Positions 9,713 through 20,769 are shown, counted from the first letter of the stretch. The stretch: DNA of 64,000 nucleotides from Prionace glauca (GCA_037974335.1 CM075760.1:37209609-37273608), one strand, 5' to 3'. The notes: generated from the sequence alone by a model not told the origin. Made by a program: numbers and translations.

Positions 9713-10150
9713 TTCTCTTCCTGATGTGAATGCTGCAATGTTTATTCAGACTGTGTTAAAGTTCTTCTCACAGTCCGTGCATTGGAACATTCTCACTCGG
9801 TTGTGTGTGTTTCAGTGCTTTTCCAGGCACACTGATATTTAAGACCTCCTAAAAAAGACAGAACAGAGAAAAATTTCTCCTTCTAAATTGAAAGACTGAT
9901 GATATTCGGATTCCAATAGGTTGGGTGAATTTGCAAGGTCTTAGTGTGACATTTGGTTTGACATTTCTGCCCTCAAATCTTCAGCTTCTGATATCCTGTA
10001 AAAGAATTCACAATAATCAGCACAGATAGACATTCATAGACAATTCTAGTTTCTATAGTACATTCTTTCCTCTCTTATTCCCCCAAAGCTGTAAATCTCC
10101 ATCCAACATACTCTCCCTCCAATCTCATTCTGTTGTATCGACTATTCACC
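9713..10150 (-). other. ZF2 leader, splice acceptor and intron block
   Basis: The leader keeps a much altered relic finger. The acceptor AG reads as ct at 9996-9997 (minus strand cttttacag, then gatatcag). The family intron-1 block (caaagctgtaaatctccatc) follows to about 10150. Confidence 0.6.
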
Positions 10151-10154
10151 CCCC

Positions 10155-10550
10155 CAAACCTCCTGAAGGTGGTGATTGAGGCTGACTGACAAATCCATGC
10201 TCACTGCTTCCAGAACTAAGAGACTGTTACCAAGAGTCAGGCTGGTCCTGTGTGGCGAAAAGGACCCTTTTGCTGTAATGACTCTATAACTGGAGTACAT
10301 AACATAAGAACAGAACAATACTACAAGAATAGAAATAATAATAAATTATTTCATTACACAACTATAAATAATTTATCTAGCCTGTTACAAAAAAAACACT
10401 AGATATATCTCTGTCCCTTTATTAATTTATTGTCCCCTTAAATATCAGCCATCTCCTGGGGAAAACAGCCCGTTAATTCTGAACATTACGAAATAAACCA
10501 TTCTGTTAGCCAGACAAATCAATGTGTCAAGCTGAGGAAGCAAAGGGTGT
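10155..10550 (-). repeat. Intergenic block shared with right end of window
   Basis: The stretch cagccatctcctggggaaaa with its flanks recurs at 63.9 kb, and reversed at about 22.6-22.7 kb. It belongs to the intron or flank of duplicated units. No open frame. Confidence 0.5.
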
Positions 10551-10554
10551 CAAA

Positions 10555-10720
10555 CTAAAAGAGAAAATGCTGGAAAATTTCAGCAGCTTTGACAAAGGGT
10601 CATCTGGACTCGAAACGTCAGTTCTTTTCACTCCTTACAGATTCTACCAGAGCTGCTGAGATTTTCCAGCATTTTCTCTTTTGGCTTCAGATTCCAGCAT
10701 CGCAGTAATTTGCTTTTATC
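10555..10720. repeat. Interspersed repeat with terminal inverted arms
   Basis: The left arm at 10557-10590 (agagaaaatgctggaaaat) is inverted at 10649-10683 (attttccagcattttctct). Between them lies gactcgaaacgtcagttctt. Related copies are at 33.0, 46.8, 57.0 and 60.0 kb. The class is not known to me. Confidence 0.6.
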
Positions 10721-10813
10721 CAGAGTTTACTTTGAGCAAAGGATGTCAGCATCTTTGACAGAGAGGGAGACCTGGGCCACCTTTTCCAGAGTCTGCAGTC
10801 TCCCTGGATTCAT

Positions 10814-11160
10814 AATGGGCGGCACGGTAGCACAGTGGTTAGCATTGCTGCTTCACAGCTCCAGGGTCCTGGGTTTGATTCCCGGCTTGGGTCACTGCCT
10901 GTGTGGAGTTTGCACATTCTCCTCGTGTCTGCGTGGGTTTTCTCCGGGTGCTTCGGTTTCCCCCCACAGTCCAAAGATGTGCGGGTTAGGTTCATTGGCT
11001 ATGCTAAAATTGCCCCTTAGTATCCTGGGATGTGTAGGTTAGAGGGATTAGCAGGTAAAATGTGTAGGGATATGGGGATAGGGTCTGGGTGGGATTGTGT
11101 TAGGTGCAGACTCGATGGGCCGAAGGGCCTGTTTCTGCACTGTAGGGTTCTATATAATAG
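10814..11160 (+). mobile_element. V-SINE, full length
   Basis: Starts gggcggcacggtagcacagt with an A-box-like segment. The B box ggtttgattcc is at about 10873-10883; the V core and a gatgggccgaagggcctg...gttctat tail follow. It sits in the ZF2 intron just left of the promoter. Confidence 0.9.
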
Positions 11161-11217
11161 ATCATTTCCTTCCCCTTCAGTTGCTGTAAGTCCCCAATTT
11201 CCCCCAAAATGAGAAAA

Positions 11218-11740
11218 GAAAGTGTTTTACTCTCAGATGTTGGAGACAGGAGGAAGTTTCAGTCTGTCTGAAGCTCAATCTTCATTCACACAAAGCCCCC
11301 GCTCCGATTGGTTGGAGGACCAGAGTCCTTCCGGTCCTCCAACTCTTCCCATTGGTCAACATCTCAGCATCAAGAGACTGGGCTCCCCGCTGCACATGCG
11401 CAGCTGCCCCTCTCCCATGGACATGCGCTGTCCCGGGCCGGGGGGGTGGGGGGGGAGATCACCGAGCGGCTTCTCGCTCTGGCCGGAGCCGCCAGCCGCT
11501 TGTCTGGAAACCTTGGCTCGAAGAGGCGGGGGTGGGGGAGGGGAACAATGGGTGGGGGCGGGGTTCCCGTGTCCGCATCGGGCCTGCGCACTGGAACCCG
11601 GAGACGTCACCGCAGAGCAGGATGATTCCGATTAGCTGATTCAGGCAGCGTCAGTTGTGACGTCACAATGCGGAAGTTCACTAATGAGCTTCAGGCTGAA
11701 ACTTCCTCCTCTGTGCAACATCTGGGAGGAAATCAATGTC
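11218..11740. promoter_or_regulatory. Bidirectional promoter P1 between ZF2 and ZF3
   Basis: GC-rich core with a first exon at each end: minus exon about 11298-11240 (agcttcagacagactg), plus exon about 11683-11725 (gagcttcaggctgaaacttc). It has ATTGG/CCAAT boxes near 11304 and 11350, NRF1-like tgcgcag at about 11397, a GC box (ggggcgggg) and a CRE (TGACGTCA) at 11658-11665. Neither exon keeps the GTGAGT donor seen in relatives (gagagt on the left, gggagg on the right). The promoter call is inference from layout. Confidence 0.65.
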
Positions 11741-11989
11741 TCCCCCTTTCCATTTCTTTTCTGGTAGCCTGCATGGAGATTTTCATCTGTGTGTGTCCAG
11801 GACAGGAAGCAGTGAGCATGGATCTGTCAATCAGCCTCAATTAGCATCCTCAGAAGAATTGTGAGAGTGAATATTAGATACAGCAGAGTGAGAATGGAGG
11901 GAGTGTGGGATGGAGACTTACAGCTTTTGGGGAATGAGAGAGGAAAAATATTCTATAGAAACTAGAATTGTCTGTTCTGAATTTCTATC

Positions 11990-12078
11990 ATAAGAACATA
12001 AAAACATAAGAAATAAGAGCAGGAGTAGGCCATCTAGCCCTTCGAGCCTGCCCTGCCATTCAATAAGATCATGGCTGC
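11990..12078 (-). mobile_element. LINE 3' tail replacing the ZF3 splice acceptor
   Basis: The reversed LINE tail (agaaataagagcaggagtag) begins where relatives read gaatttctatcctgtact and ends just before the leader sequence. The normal cttttacag acceptor is therefore missing from ZF3. Confidence 0.7.
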
Positions 12079-12394
12079 GGAAGGTCAAGATTTACAGCCA
12101 GAAATCTCACAGTCAAATCTGACAGACACAGGACCTGAATGTCATCAGCCTTTGAATGCAGAAGATGAAATGTTGCTCTTTTCTGTCTGCTTGAAAAGAT
12201 TTTAAGTATCAGTGTGACTGGAAAAGCATCAAGATACACAAATGCACAATCGTATTAGAGTGACTGTGGAAAGAGCTTTAGACAGTTACACAACCTAGAA
12301 AAACATCCCATCTTTCACAGTGGTGAGAGACTGTACTCATGTTCTGTGTGAGATTTAACTGTTTAACCTGGAGAGTCACAAGGATACCCACACC
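12079..12394 (+). other. ZF3 leader with relic finger
   Basis: Follows the family leader (ccagaaatctcac, gaatgtcatcagcctttgaa) and a decayed relic finger that ends near 12350. No acceptor is left upstream. Confidence 0.55.
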
Positions 12395-12985
12395 GTGGAG
12401 AAACAGTGGAAATGTGGGGACTGTGGGAAGGGATTCAGGTACCCATCTGAGGTGGAAACTCATCGACGCATTCACACCAGGGAGAGGCCTTTCACCTGCC
12501 CCATGTGTGGGAAGCGATTCACTCAGTCATCCACCCTGCAGACACACCAGCGAGTTCACACTGGGGAGAGGCCATTCACATGATCTGACTGTGGAAAGGG
12601 GTTCACTTGGCAATCCCAACTGCAGACACATCAGCGAGTTCATTCTATGGAAAGGCTATTCACCTGCTCTCCCTGTGGGAAGGGATTCAGTCAGTTATCC
12701 CACTTGCTAAGACACCAGCAAGTTCACACTGGGGAGAGACCATTCACCTGCTTAGAATGTGGGAAGGGATTCACTCAGTTAACAAATCTGCAGACACACC
12801 AGTGAGTTCACACTGGGGAGAGACCGTTCACCTGCTTGGATTGTGGGAAGGGATTTACTCAGGCATCCAGCCTGCAGACACACCAGTGGATTCACACTGG
12901 GGTGAGGCCATTCATCTGCTCTGTGTGTGGAAAGGGTTTCACTCGATCAACAACCTTGTTGAGACACCAGCAAGTCCACAAGTGA
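12395..12985 (+). pseudogene. ZF3, seven-finger C2H2 pseudogene
   Basis: Starts [18 protein letters not shown] and keeps one frame for 196 codons to TGA at 12983-12985, but has two in-frame stops. TGA at 12581-12583 replaces the first cysteine of finger 3; TGA at 12803-12805 replaces the arginine of HQRVH in finger 5. All seven fingers are of the uniform kind. With the lost acceptor and the changed donor in P1, this is a dead gene. It is the divergent partner of ZF2. Confidence 0.85.
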
Positions 12986-13242
12986 TAACAGGGATTGGAT
13001 TCTGCTGCTATTGCTACTGGTAATCACACCCAGGACTGAACCATGTTCATTCTGACAGTTGGTGAAGTGGGAGGGTCAGAGGGTTTCTTTCTGCTGGGCT
13101 GGCCAGTCTGATGACTTGCTTCCAGTGGGTTGGGAGAGCACATTTTCACTGAAATGATCCACAAAAGCTGATGAAGAACATTTATTTCATCCTGGTTAGA
13201 AAATAGTGTTTTACATACTATTACAGGTATATCTAAAATAAA
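12986..13242 (+). terminator. ZF3 3' UTR with polyadenylation signal
   Basis: Family 3' UTR (atgttcattctgacagttgg, agggtttctttctgctgg) that ends with AATAAA at 13237-13242. The same signal is found after ZF4, ZF9 and ZF10. Confidence 0.7.
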
Positions 13243-13379
13243 TGCGGAATGTAACTGAATGGGTTCCCACAAAGCATGTCGGGAAAAGTAGCCAATTTTA
13301 TTCAAGCACAGGGGCTATGAAAACATTTGTAGTTACTGAAGCATCTGTTCACTAAGCAGTGTGTGATAAGAAGTATTCA

Positions 13380-13545
13380 ATATGAAACTACTGTAGCTGT
13401 GAAGATTGCACAGCAAAGACAGATAAGGAGGACAAGGACAGCAGACGTGTCCTGAATTTGCAACTGGGAATGGGCAAACTGATGACCCCAGGTCACAGAT
13501 GTACCTGACTAAGAATATTCTCAATGCTGGGAGAAACTGGAGAAA
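13380..13545 (+). repeat. Unnamed repeat, inverted copy at 16396-16560
   Basis: Contains gggcaaactgatgacccc and aggtcacagatg. The opposite-strand copy at 16.4-16.56 kb reads tgacctggggtcatcagttt. No coding signal. Confidence 0.45.
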
Positions 13546-13689
13546 AAGGGAGAGGCTGGGAGCCTCCGCAGCGAGAACCTGCAGGAACAGCCATTGTGTA
13601 AGGAAGCCCTGGTTGGGATTCAAAAGGAGATGATCCATCGAAAGGAGACTGATCCCCTCACCTTGCAATGGGTTATATCTGTGTCCAAG

Positions 13690-14252
13690 CTGGAGTACTG
13701 TGTGCAGTTTTGGGCGCCGCACCTGCGCAAAGATATTTTGGCCTTGGAGGGAGTGCAGAGGAGGTTTACTAGGCTGATACCGGAGTTGAGGGGGTTGAGC
13801 TATGAGGAGAGGCTGAATAAACTGGGCTTGTACTCATTGGAGTTTAGAAGAATGAGGGGAGATCTCATTGAGACGTATAAGATGATGAATGGGATGGATA
13901 GGATAGAGGCGGAGAGACTCTTCCCGCTCAAAAAAGACAGTAGGACTAGGGGGCACAGCCTCAAGATAAAGGGGGGGCGTTTTAGAACGGAGTTGAGGAG
14001 GAACTTCTTCACTCAAAGGGTGGTGAATCTCTGGAATTCTCTACCCATTGAAGTGGTGGAGGCTGCCTCGCTAAATATTTTTAAGAAGCAGATTGATGGG
14101 TTTTTGATAAGAGAGGGGGTTAAGGGTTATGGGGAGAGGGCAGGAAAGTGGAACTGAGCCACGACAGATCAGCCATGATCTTATTGAATGGTGGGGCAGG
14201 CTCGAAGGGCCAGATGGCCTACTCCTGCTCCTATTTCTTGTGTTCTTATGAG
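13690..14252 (+). mobile_element. CR1-type LINE 3' end
   Basis: Open frame for the ORF2 C terminus: LEYCVQFWAPHLRKDI, LEGVQRRFTRLIPELRGLS, TQRVVNLWNSLPIEVVEA and GYGERAGKWN. The tail is cctactcctgctcctatttc...gttcttatg. The open frame starts upstream at 13594 in unrelated sequence, so its first part is not element protein. Confidence 0.88.
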
Positions 14253-14849
14253 TCTTGTGATTCATTGTAACAAATAATCAATCGTCCAACAAGTGGAATA
14301 AGGAGCAGTTCAATGTTTATTGAGTGTTTTAAATGTTTAGAATAAATTGTACAAAATATCTTCTGCAAGTGTTTCTTTGTCCACTGTGTTAGTTGATACC
14401 TGAATCTGAGGGTCAACATTTGGCATCCCTGGGTGGACATGGTTAAGTGATTAACTTCCCTTCCATTTCAATCTTCCAATGTTTATACATAACCAACCTA
14501 TCCATCTGAAACATCAAAATCATAATGATACCAATAATTACAATGTGTGAATCAATTCCTACCCACAGGTATATCTGTATGTCTAAATCCCAATTCCAAA
14601 TATCATCCCACCAGTTGGTTACTTGAATCATTTCAACCTTTCACTCGGTTTCCTCAGCTCTCTGAATGACTCTGATAAATGTTTTAGCTAGCAGTTTATT
14701 TAATCCATCGCAAGTCCTCAGGTCAAAGCTTGACGTTAGTGAAAGAATTAATAATTAGGCAAAGCTTAAAAATCGCATCAGCTGCTAAATTCTCAAAGAC
14801 AGGGAAACTCTGAGGAACCAATGTCTTAAATCTAAGCAGAACCACATAA
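14253..14849. other. Intergenic, nothing recognised
   Basis: AT-rich, without a credible gene or an identified repeat. Confidence 0.4.
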
Positions 14850-15370
14850 AAGTCAGTGACCATAAAACTCTGAATGACCATGTCAATCATAATCTTGTAA
14901 ACTTCTATCAGATCACTTTTCAACCTCTGACATTTTAGTGAGAACAAACCAAGTTTATCCAATGTTTCCTCATAGCTAATACCTCCAGACATCGCTTCTC
15001 GGTCTTTTGGCTAAGATCAAGCGTAGTATTGACATGCTGCACTTGGTTGAAGTCATTAGGTTAGATTTCAGCTTCATTTGAAGCCATTTTTAAAAGCAGC
15101 ATCTTGGCCTTTTGGCTAAGATGCAAATGAGATCAAGCCTTGGAGGAGGAGCTATGCCTGCTCCAATCAGCTTGGATCATGTAGATCAAGCCCAAGACAG
15201 GAAGTGAGAGCCCTGTCTTGTCAGCTTGGATCGGGAATGTCTCAAATTGTTGAGACTCTGAATTGGACTTGATTGGATTGAATTGGAATAATAAAAAACC
15301 TCCAGATATGGTAACATCCTGGTAAACCTCTTCTGTACCCTCTCCAAAGCATCCACATCCTTTCAGTAGT
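14850..15370 (-). mobile_element. Old CR1-type LINE fragment, split by a SINE
   Basis: Reversed CR1 remnants (tctatcagatcacttttcaa; ggtaaacctcttctgtaccc) lie on both sides of the insertion at 14991-15297. Confidence 0.6.
14991..15297 (+). mobile_element. SINE-like insertion headed by U2 snRNA 5' end
   Basis: Begins exactly at the U2 snRNA 5' end: positions 14991-15029 match the first 39 bases of U2 (atcgcttctcgg, ttttggctaagatcaag, gtagtat) with about two changes. A second U2-like stretch (ggccttttggctaagat) is at 15106-15122, followed by an octamer ATGCAAAT. The element ends in an A-rich tail (ggaataataaaa). Its flanks are a 9-bp target-site duplication, acctccaga at 14981-14989 and 15298-15306, inside an older LINE. 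It lacks the Sm site and the rest of U2, so it is not a U2 gene. Confidence 0.75.
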
Positions 15371-16344
15371 GTGATAGCATGTTAGCTTAACCATTAGGTG
15401 TGAGTGGATATGGATAATTTCTGAACAAATGTACAGCTTTGATTGGTATCTGTTAAAGCTTTGGAACTGGATCTGAAAGCATACAGTCTGGGTTATGTTT
15501 TATTCAGTGTTCTCTGGTGGGCCACCAACTGGAGTACCAAATTCCTTGATGGAACACGAAAAAGGCCATTTTTAAAATGCTGAAAATCTTCTTCTGGGCA
15601 CTCAGAGGAAATAAAGTCCAAAAGTAGGTGGGCAGTTTGTTTCATTCCACAACAGTAATTTCATATTTTCAAAGTCTTATCCAAATTCTGTTTAATTTCT
15701 CCAGTGACATTAATAATAGTTTCTTCCCCCTTGTGTGTATTAATCAGCTCGATTTTGGATTATCCCTTGCAATATTGTAAATAAAGTGACTTTTCTTAAA
15801 CATCACAAGTTAGTCTGCGTTGACTAGTGCACAAGGCTAATACTTTAATCCTTGTTTTTCTGAGCTCAAAGTGCTTTGAATTTAGAGAACAGAACTGATC
15901 ATTTTAATTGTGAGGGAGGAGGATAGTTCATGTGCCGTAATTGTCCAAACTTGACATCTCACACAATGCAATGAACAATCATGTGATGAACTTGTGTCTC
16001 AGGATTCAGTCTAAAATCACAAAATAACTACTGCTGTGTGTCAAATATCATTGTGTCCCCTTCCAGACATGTGGGTATGAGACTCCTGTGTGTCTGACCA
16101 CATTTAAGAATGGAAGCTATGTTTTTGGTTTCACCAGCATCATTGTAAGTCACAAAGCATTTACCAATCCTGTTATTATTTATAAAATATAACATTTGTT
16201 CATTTGCTCTGTTATTAATTTCATCCATTAATTGCTACATGTGGATTATATGTCATTTCAACTTCTGAGTCATGTATAAAAAGTTTCCAAATTTCACAGG
16301 GTGGGATCTTCACCCCTTGTCTCATTATTATTCATCACTTTATT
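15371..16344. other. Intergenic, nothing recognised
   Basis: AT-rich sequence; only small scraps of LINE tail, at about 16345-16395, follow it. No gene seen. Confidence 0.4.
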
Positions 16345-16659
16345 TTAGACCATATGAGATCGGAGCAGAATTAGGCCATTCGGTCCTTTGTTTCCAGTTT
16401 CTTTCAGCAGTGAGGACATTCTTCGCCATGTACGCCCATGACCTGGGGTCATCAGTTTGCCCAATACTAGTTAGAACAGGATATATCGACTGTTCTTATC
16501 AGTCCATGGCTAGCAATGTTCACAGCCACAGCACTGCATCTTATGTCTTTGAAATGACTCTCTGATTTATCCAACTGCTCTGCTCTTTCAAAAGTTTTCT
16601 TTTAAAGTTGATTTATTAGTGTCTCAAGTAGGCTTAAATTAACACTGCAATGAAATGCA

Positions 16660-17118
16660 CCATAGAAAGTATTCTTTCTGGTTGTATCACAGCTTGATTT
16701 GGCTCCTGCTTTGCCCAAGACCGCAAGGAACTACAAAAGGTTGTGAGTGTAGCCCAGTCCATCACACAAACCAGCCTCCCATCCATTGACTGTCTACACT
16801 TCCCGCTGCCTCCGCAAAGCAGCCAGCATAATTAAGGACCCCGCACACCCCAGACATTCTCTCTTCCACCTTCTTCCATCGGGAAAAAGATACAAAAGTC
16901 TGAAGTTACATACCAACCAACTCAAGAACAGCTTTTTCCCATCTGTTGTCAGACTTTTGAATGGACCCACCTCGCATTAAATTGATCTTTCTCTAAACCC
17001 TAGCTATGACTGTAACATTACATTCTGCATTCTCTCGTTTCCTTCTCTACGAAGAGTATGTTTTGTTTGTATAGCGCGCAAGAAACAATACTTTTCACTG
17101 TAAATACATGTGACAATA
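16660..17118 (+). mobile_element. L2-like LINE 3' end
   Basis: Coding remnants RCLRKAASIIKDPAHP, LLPSGKRYKSLK and NSFFPSVVRLLNGP match the C-terminal end of L2/Maui-type LINEs. A 3' UTR follows, with tatagcgcgcaagaaacaat and an acatgtgacaataataaatc tail. This lineage is distinct from the CR1 pieces. Confidence 0.7.
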
Positions 17119-17159
17119 ATAAATCAAATCAAGTTCTGTGAGAATACCCTTGTTGCCAC

Positions 17160-17375
17160 ACTCCACCACCTGATCAGGAACATTGAGGGAGAATTTAGCA
17201 TGGCCAATGTACTGAACCAGCACATGTTTCAGACTGTGGGAGGGAACAGGAGCACCCCGAGGAAATCCATGCAGACACAGAACAAACACCACACAGATAA
17301 TGACCTGTGCTGGGAACTGAACCTGGTGCCCTGGCACTGTGAGGCAGCAGTGCTAACCACTGTGCCACCGATTTC
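17160..17375 (-). mobile_element. V-SINE, 3' part truncated
   Basis: Reversed V-SINE with its tRNA-like head at the right (gctaaccactgtgccaccg) and core gaacaggagcaccccgagga. Confidence 0.8.
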
Positions 17376-17800
17376 CCCACAGCGCTGCAAATTCTTCCCT
17401 TTCAAGTCTTTATCCTTTGGACAGAGTCTATTGAATCTGCTTTCAGGCAAATCAGAACAACTCGCTGTGTCAAAAAATAAAATAAAATCTCATCTCCCCC
17501 TCTGGCTCCTTTGCCAATTACCTTCAAGGGAGTCACTTTCTGTTAAAGATCCTGCCAACCCCTCTCACCCACTTTCCCTCAAGTCCATCAATCTCGTCAG
17601 GAAAAGCCAAATGTCTTTACTGTAAAATTTTATTAAAGGAAGAGAACATGGGTTAAAATAAACAGAAAATGACTTGAGGATCAAAGAGAACGAGAGTAAA
17701 AGGATATTCACAATGTTCTGGACACAAACGGTTTCTCTTTAATTTATCTGTAGCCTGTTCCCTGCCCTCTTTGTGGAACACCCTCTGCTCAGTCCACAAG
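17376..17800 (+). repeat. Duplicated block, second copy at 47.84-48.25 kb
   Basis: Both copies read ccctgcaaattcttccct, tctccccctctggctccttt, then gtagcctgttccctgccctc in the same order and orientation. No credible gene is seen in either. Confidence 0.65.
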
Positions 17801-18178
17801 CATAACCCTGACCTTCCGCTTGCCATTAGAATTCCCCACCTTGCTCTCGCACTCACATTTCTGTCCTCGGCCTGTTGCAATGTTCCAGAGAAGCCCAACA
17901 CAAGCTGGACAAACAGCCCCTCATCTTCCCTGGAGGCAATTTATAGCCTTCTGAATTCAACACTGAGTTCAACAACTCCACACCCTGAACTCTCTTCTCC
18001 ATTTTGATTTTTTTTGTTTGAGTGCCAGTCTGCATCTTGTTTTCATGATATTTTGCTTCTGGTCAGAGTTGTCCTTTATTCTGCCATTAACACTTACTCT
18101 GGGCTTTGTTTCTTTACTCCAGCCATTATCTCTCTCTTTGCTTTTGTTCCCGGTCATTTTTGTCATTTAATCTTTGTA

Positions 18179-18450
18179 TTTATTTTAGATCTATCTGCAG
18201 TGGAAGGGAAACACTATTTACTATCCAGATAAAATAAATGTCCTTCACCAGCTTTTGTGGATCATTTCAGTGGAAGTGTGCTCTCCCAGGCTCAAAGTGC
18301 ATCAGCCCACTGGAAACAAAATTGTGAGACCGGCCAGTCCAGCAAAGGTAATCCTCCGACCCTCCCAGTGACCAACTGTGAAAATGAACAAAATGCAGTT
18401 CTGGGTGTAATTGAGAGCAAAAACAACAACAGAATCCAACCCCTGTAATC
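18179..18450 (-). terminator. ZF4 3' UTR with polyadenylation signal
   Basis: Family 3' UTR reversed; AATAAA reads as tttatt at 18179-18184. Confidence 0.65.
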
Positions 18451-19459
18451 ACTCGTGAACTCGCTGGTGTGCCCGCAAGCTGAGTGAATCCCTTCCTACA
18501 CAGGGCAGCTAAATGGCCTCTTCCTGGTGTGAACTCACTGGTAACGCAACAGAGAAATAGTGAATCCCTTTCCATACAGAGCAGGTGAATGGTCTCTCCC
18601 CAGTGTGAATTTGCCGGTGTTCCCACAGGCTGGATGATGTTCTAAATCGCTTTGTGCAGAGAGAGCAGCTGAATGATGTCTCCTCAGTGTGAATGCGCTG
18701 GTGGGACACCAGTTCACCAGAGCTTTTGAAAATCACTCCCACAGTCAGAGTGTTTAAAGGGTCTTGCCTGTGCCGAGTGACTTTGTGTGTCAGCAGGGCA
18801 GATGATTGAGTGAGTCCCTCCCCACACACAGAGCAGGTAAACAATCTCTCCCAAGTGTGAACTCGCTGGTGTTTCCACAGGTGGGATGGCCTTCTAAAAT
18901 TCTTTGACCAGTGAGAGCAGCAGAACGGTCTCTCCTCAGTGTGAATGCGTTGGTGGTTCCTCAGATCCAAAGCACGTTCGAAGCTGCCCCCACAGTCAGA
19001 TCAGCCCCCACAGTCAGATCATTTAAAGGGTCTCTCATTAGTGTGAGTGACTTTGTGATTCAGTAGGTTGGATAACTGACTGAATCCCTTCCCACACACA
19101 GAGCAGGTGAACGGTCTCTCCCCAGTGTGAACTCGCTGGTGTACCCGCAGGTGAGATGACCTTCTAAATCTCTTTGTGCAATGAGAGCAGCTGAACGGTC
19201 TCTCCTCAGTGTGAATGCGCTGGTGGGACACCAGTTCTCCAGAGCATTTGAATCCCCTTCCACAGTCAGAGCATTTAAAGGGTCTCTCATTGGTGTGAGT
19301 GAGATTGTGTTTAAGCAGGTGGGCTAACTGAGTGAATCCCTTCCCACACTCAGAGCAGGTGAATGGTCTCTCCCCGGTGTGGCTGCGCCGATGAATTTCC
19401 AGCACAGATGGGGATCGGAATCCCTTCCTACAGTCCCCACATTTCCATGGTTTCTTCAT
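18451..19459 (-). pseudogene. ZF4, poly-C2H2 zinc-finger pseudogene
   Basis: Starts [14 protein letters not shown] (ATG at 19459). A clean frame of 146 residues and five fingers ends at TGA 19019-19021, where a cysteine codon became a stop. An 18-bp tandem duplication (cccccacagtcagatcag repeated) lies just beyond, at about 18985-19017. Further fingers run on to 18509 and below in changing frames, with lost cysteines (CSHWSKNF). Order of finger types is CGKGF, FKCSDCG, FSCSHC, as in ZF1, ZF5 and ZF9. A short five-finger protein could still be made, but the array is dead. Confidence 0.8.
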
Positions 19460-20154
19460 GGTGCGGGTGTCCTTGTGACTCTGTAGGTTAAGCAATAAGT
19501 TAAATCTCACACAGAACACGGGTACAGTCTCTCCCCGCTATGAATCCTGTGATGTATTTTCAGGCTGAGTAACTGATTAAAACTCTTACCACTCTTAGTG
19601 CATTGGAACACTCTCAATTGGGTGTGTGTGCGTCTCGGTGCTTTTCCAATCGCACTGATGTTTAAAATCTTCTGGATCACGCAGAACAGAGAAACATTTC
19701 CTCTTCGTGATTCAAAGGCCAATATATTCAGGTCCGGATGAATTGAGTGACTCTGTCAGATGTTGATGAGGTGTTTGGTTTGAGATTTCTGTCTGTAAAT
19801 CCTTACCTTCTGATATCCTGGAAAAGGAGTTTACAAAAGTCATCAGTGTCAGTACAGAATAGAAATTCAGAACAGACAATTCTAGTTTCTATGGCACATT
19901 CTTTCCTCTCTCATTCCCCAAAAGCTGTAAATCTCCATCCCACACACTCTCCCTCCATTCTCACTCTGCTGTATCTAATATTCACCCTCCCAATTCTCCT
20001 GAAGGTGCTGATTGACAAATCCATGCTTACTGCTTCCTGTCCTGGTCACAGAGAGCTGAAAATCTCCATGCAGGCTGCCAGACAGATATATGTCTATATG
20101 ACTGGACTAAAAATGTGTGGGTTATAAAAGCTGGATTCATTTCCTTTCCCTTCA
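19460..20154 (-). other. ZF4 leader, acceptor and intron block
   Basis: The relic finger (RVFQCTKSGKSFNQL...[15 protein letters not shown]) is at about 19515-19625. The acceptor reads ct at 19818-19819 (ccttttccag, then gatatcag). The shared intron block lies at about 19860-20110. Confidence 0.6.
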
Positions 20155-20705
20155 GTGGCTAAGGATGTACAGGGTGTTGGTGAGGCTTCTCCTGGAATGC
20201 TGTGTACAATCCCCTTACCTAAACAAGGATATAGTAAAGTTGGAGGTAGTCCAAAGGAGATTCCTGGAATGAGATGATTGTTCTACTAAGAGAATAAATT
20301 GTCTGGGTCTGTATTTCTTGAAATTTTGAAGACAAAGGGGTGATTTTATTGAAACATATAAGATCCTGAGGGGGCTTGACAGGGTACATGGTGATATAAT
20401 CTCATGGGTGGGAGAGTCTTGAACAAGATAAAATCTTGGTCATTTAAACCTGAGGTGCACAGAATTTTTTTTTCTCATAGAAGGTGGTGAAATGCTGGAA
20501 TTCTCTACCCCAAAAGGTGGAGGAAGCTGAATCATTAGAAGTATTTAAAGGAGAGGTGGATAAATATTTGATAGATCAGGGAAATAGAGGGCTATGTGGA
20601 AATGGCACAGAAAAGGAGTCGGGGCCGGAATAGATCAGCTATGATCGATTGACTGGTGGAGCAGTCTTGAAGGGCCTTGTGGCCACTCCCGCTTCTATTT
20701 CTAAT
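20155..20705 (+). mobile_element. CR1-type LINE 3' fragment in the ZF4 intron
   Basis: Degenerate ORF2 end with ttgaaacatataagatcctg, atgctggaattctctacccc and the tail ttgaagggccttgtggccac. Confidence 0.65.
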
Positions 20706-20769
20706 GATCAGTTGCTGCAAATCAACAATTTCCCCGAGAATGAAAATAAAGGAATGGAAAAGGGGGGAA

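Noticed and set aside
10814-10900. tRNA gene
   Set aside because: A and B boxes are present, but the fold and length of a tRNA are not. It is the head of a V-SINE, as at 57.1, 58.7 and 63.6 kb.
13594-14157. 187-codon plus frame as a host gene
   Set aside because: All but the first 30 or so codons are the C-terminal end of a CR1 ORF2. The frames at 32.4-33.0, 21.6-22.6 and 46.2-46.9 kb were rejected as host genes for the same reason.
14991-15029. Functional U2 snRNA gene
   Set aside because: Only the first 39 nt match; the Sm site and 3' half are absent, and a target duplication shows retroposition.
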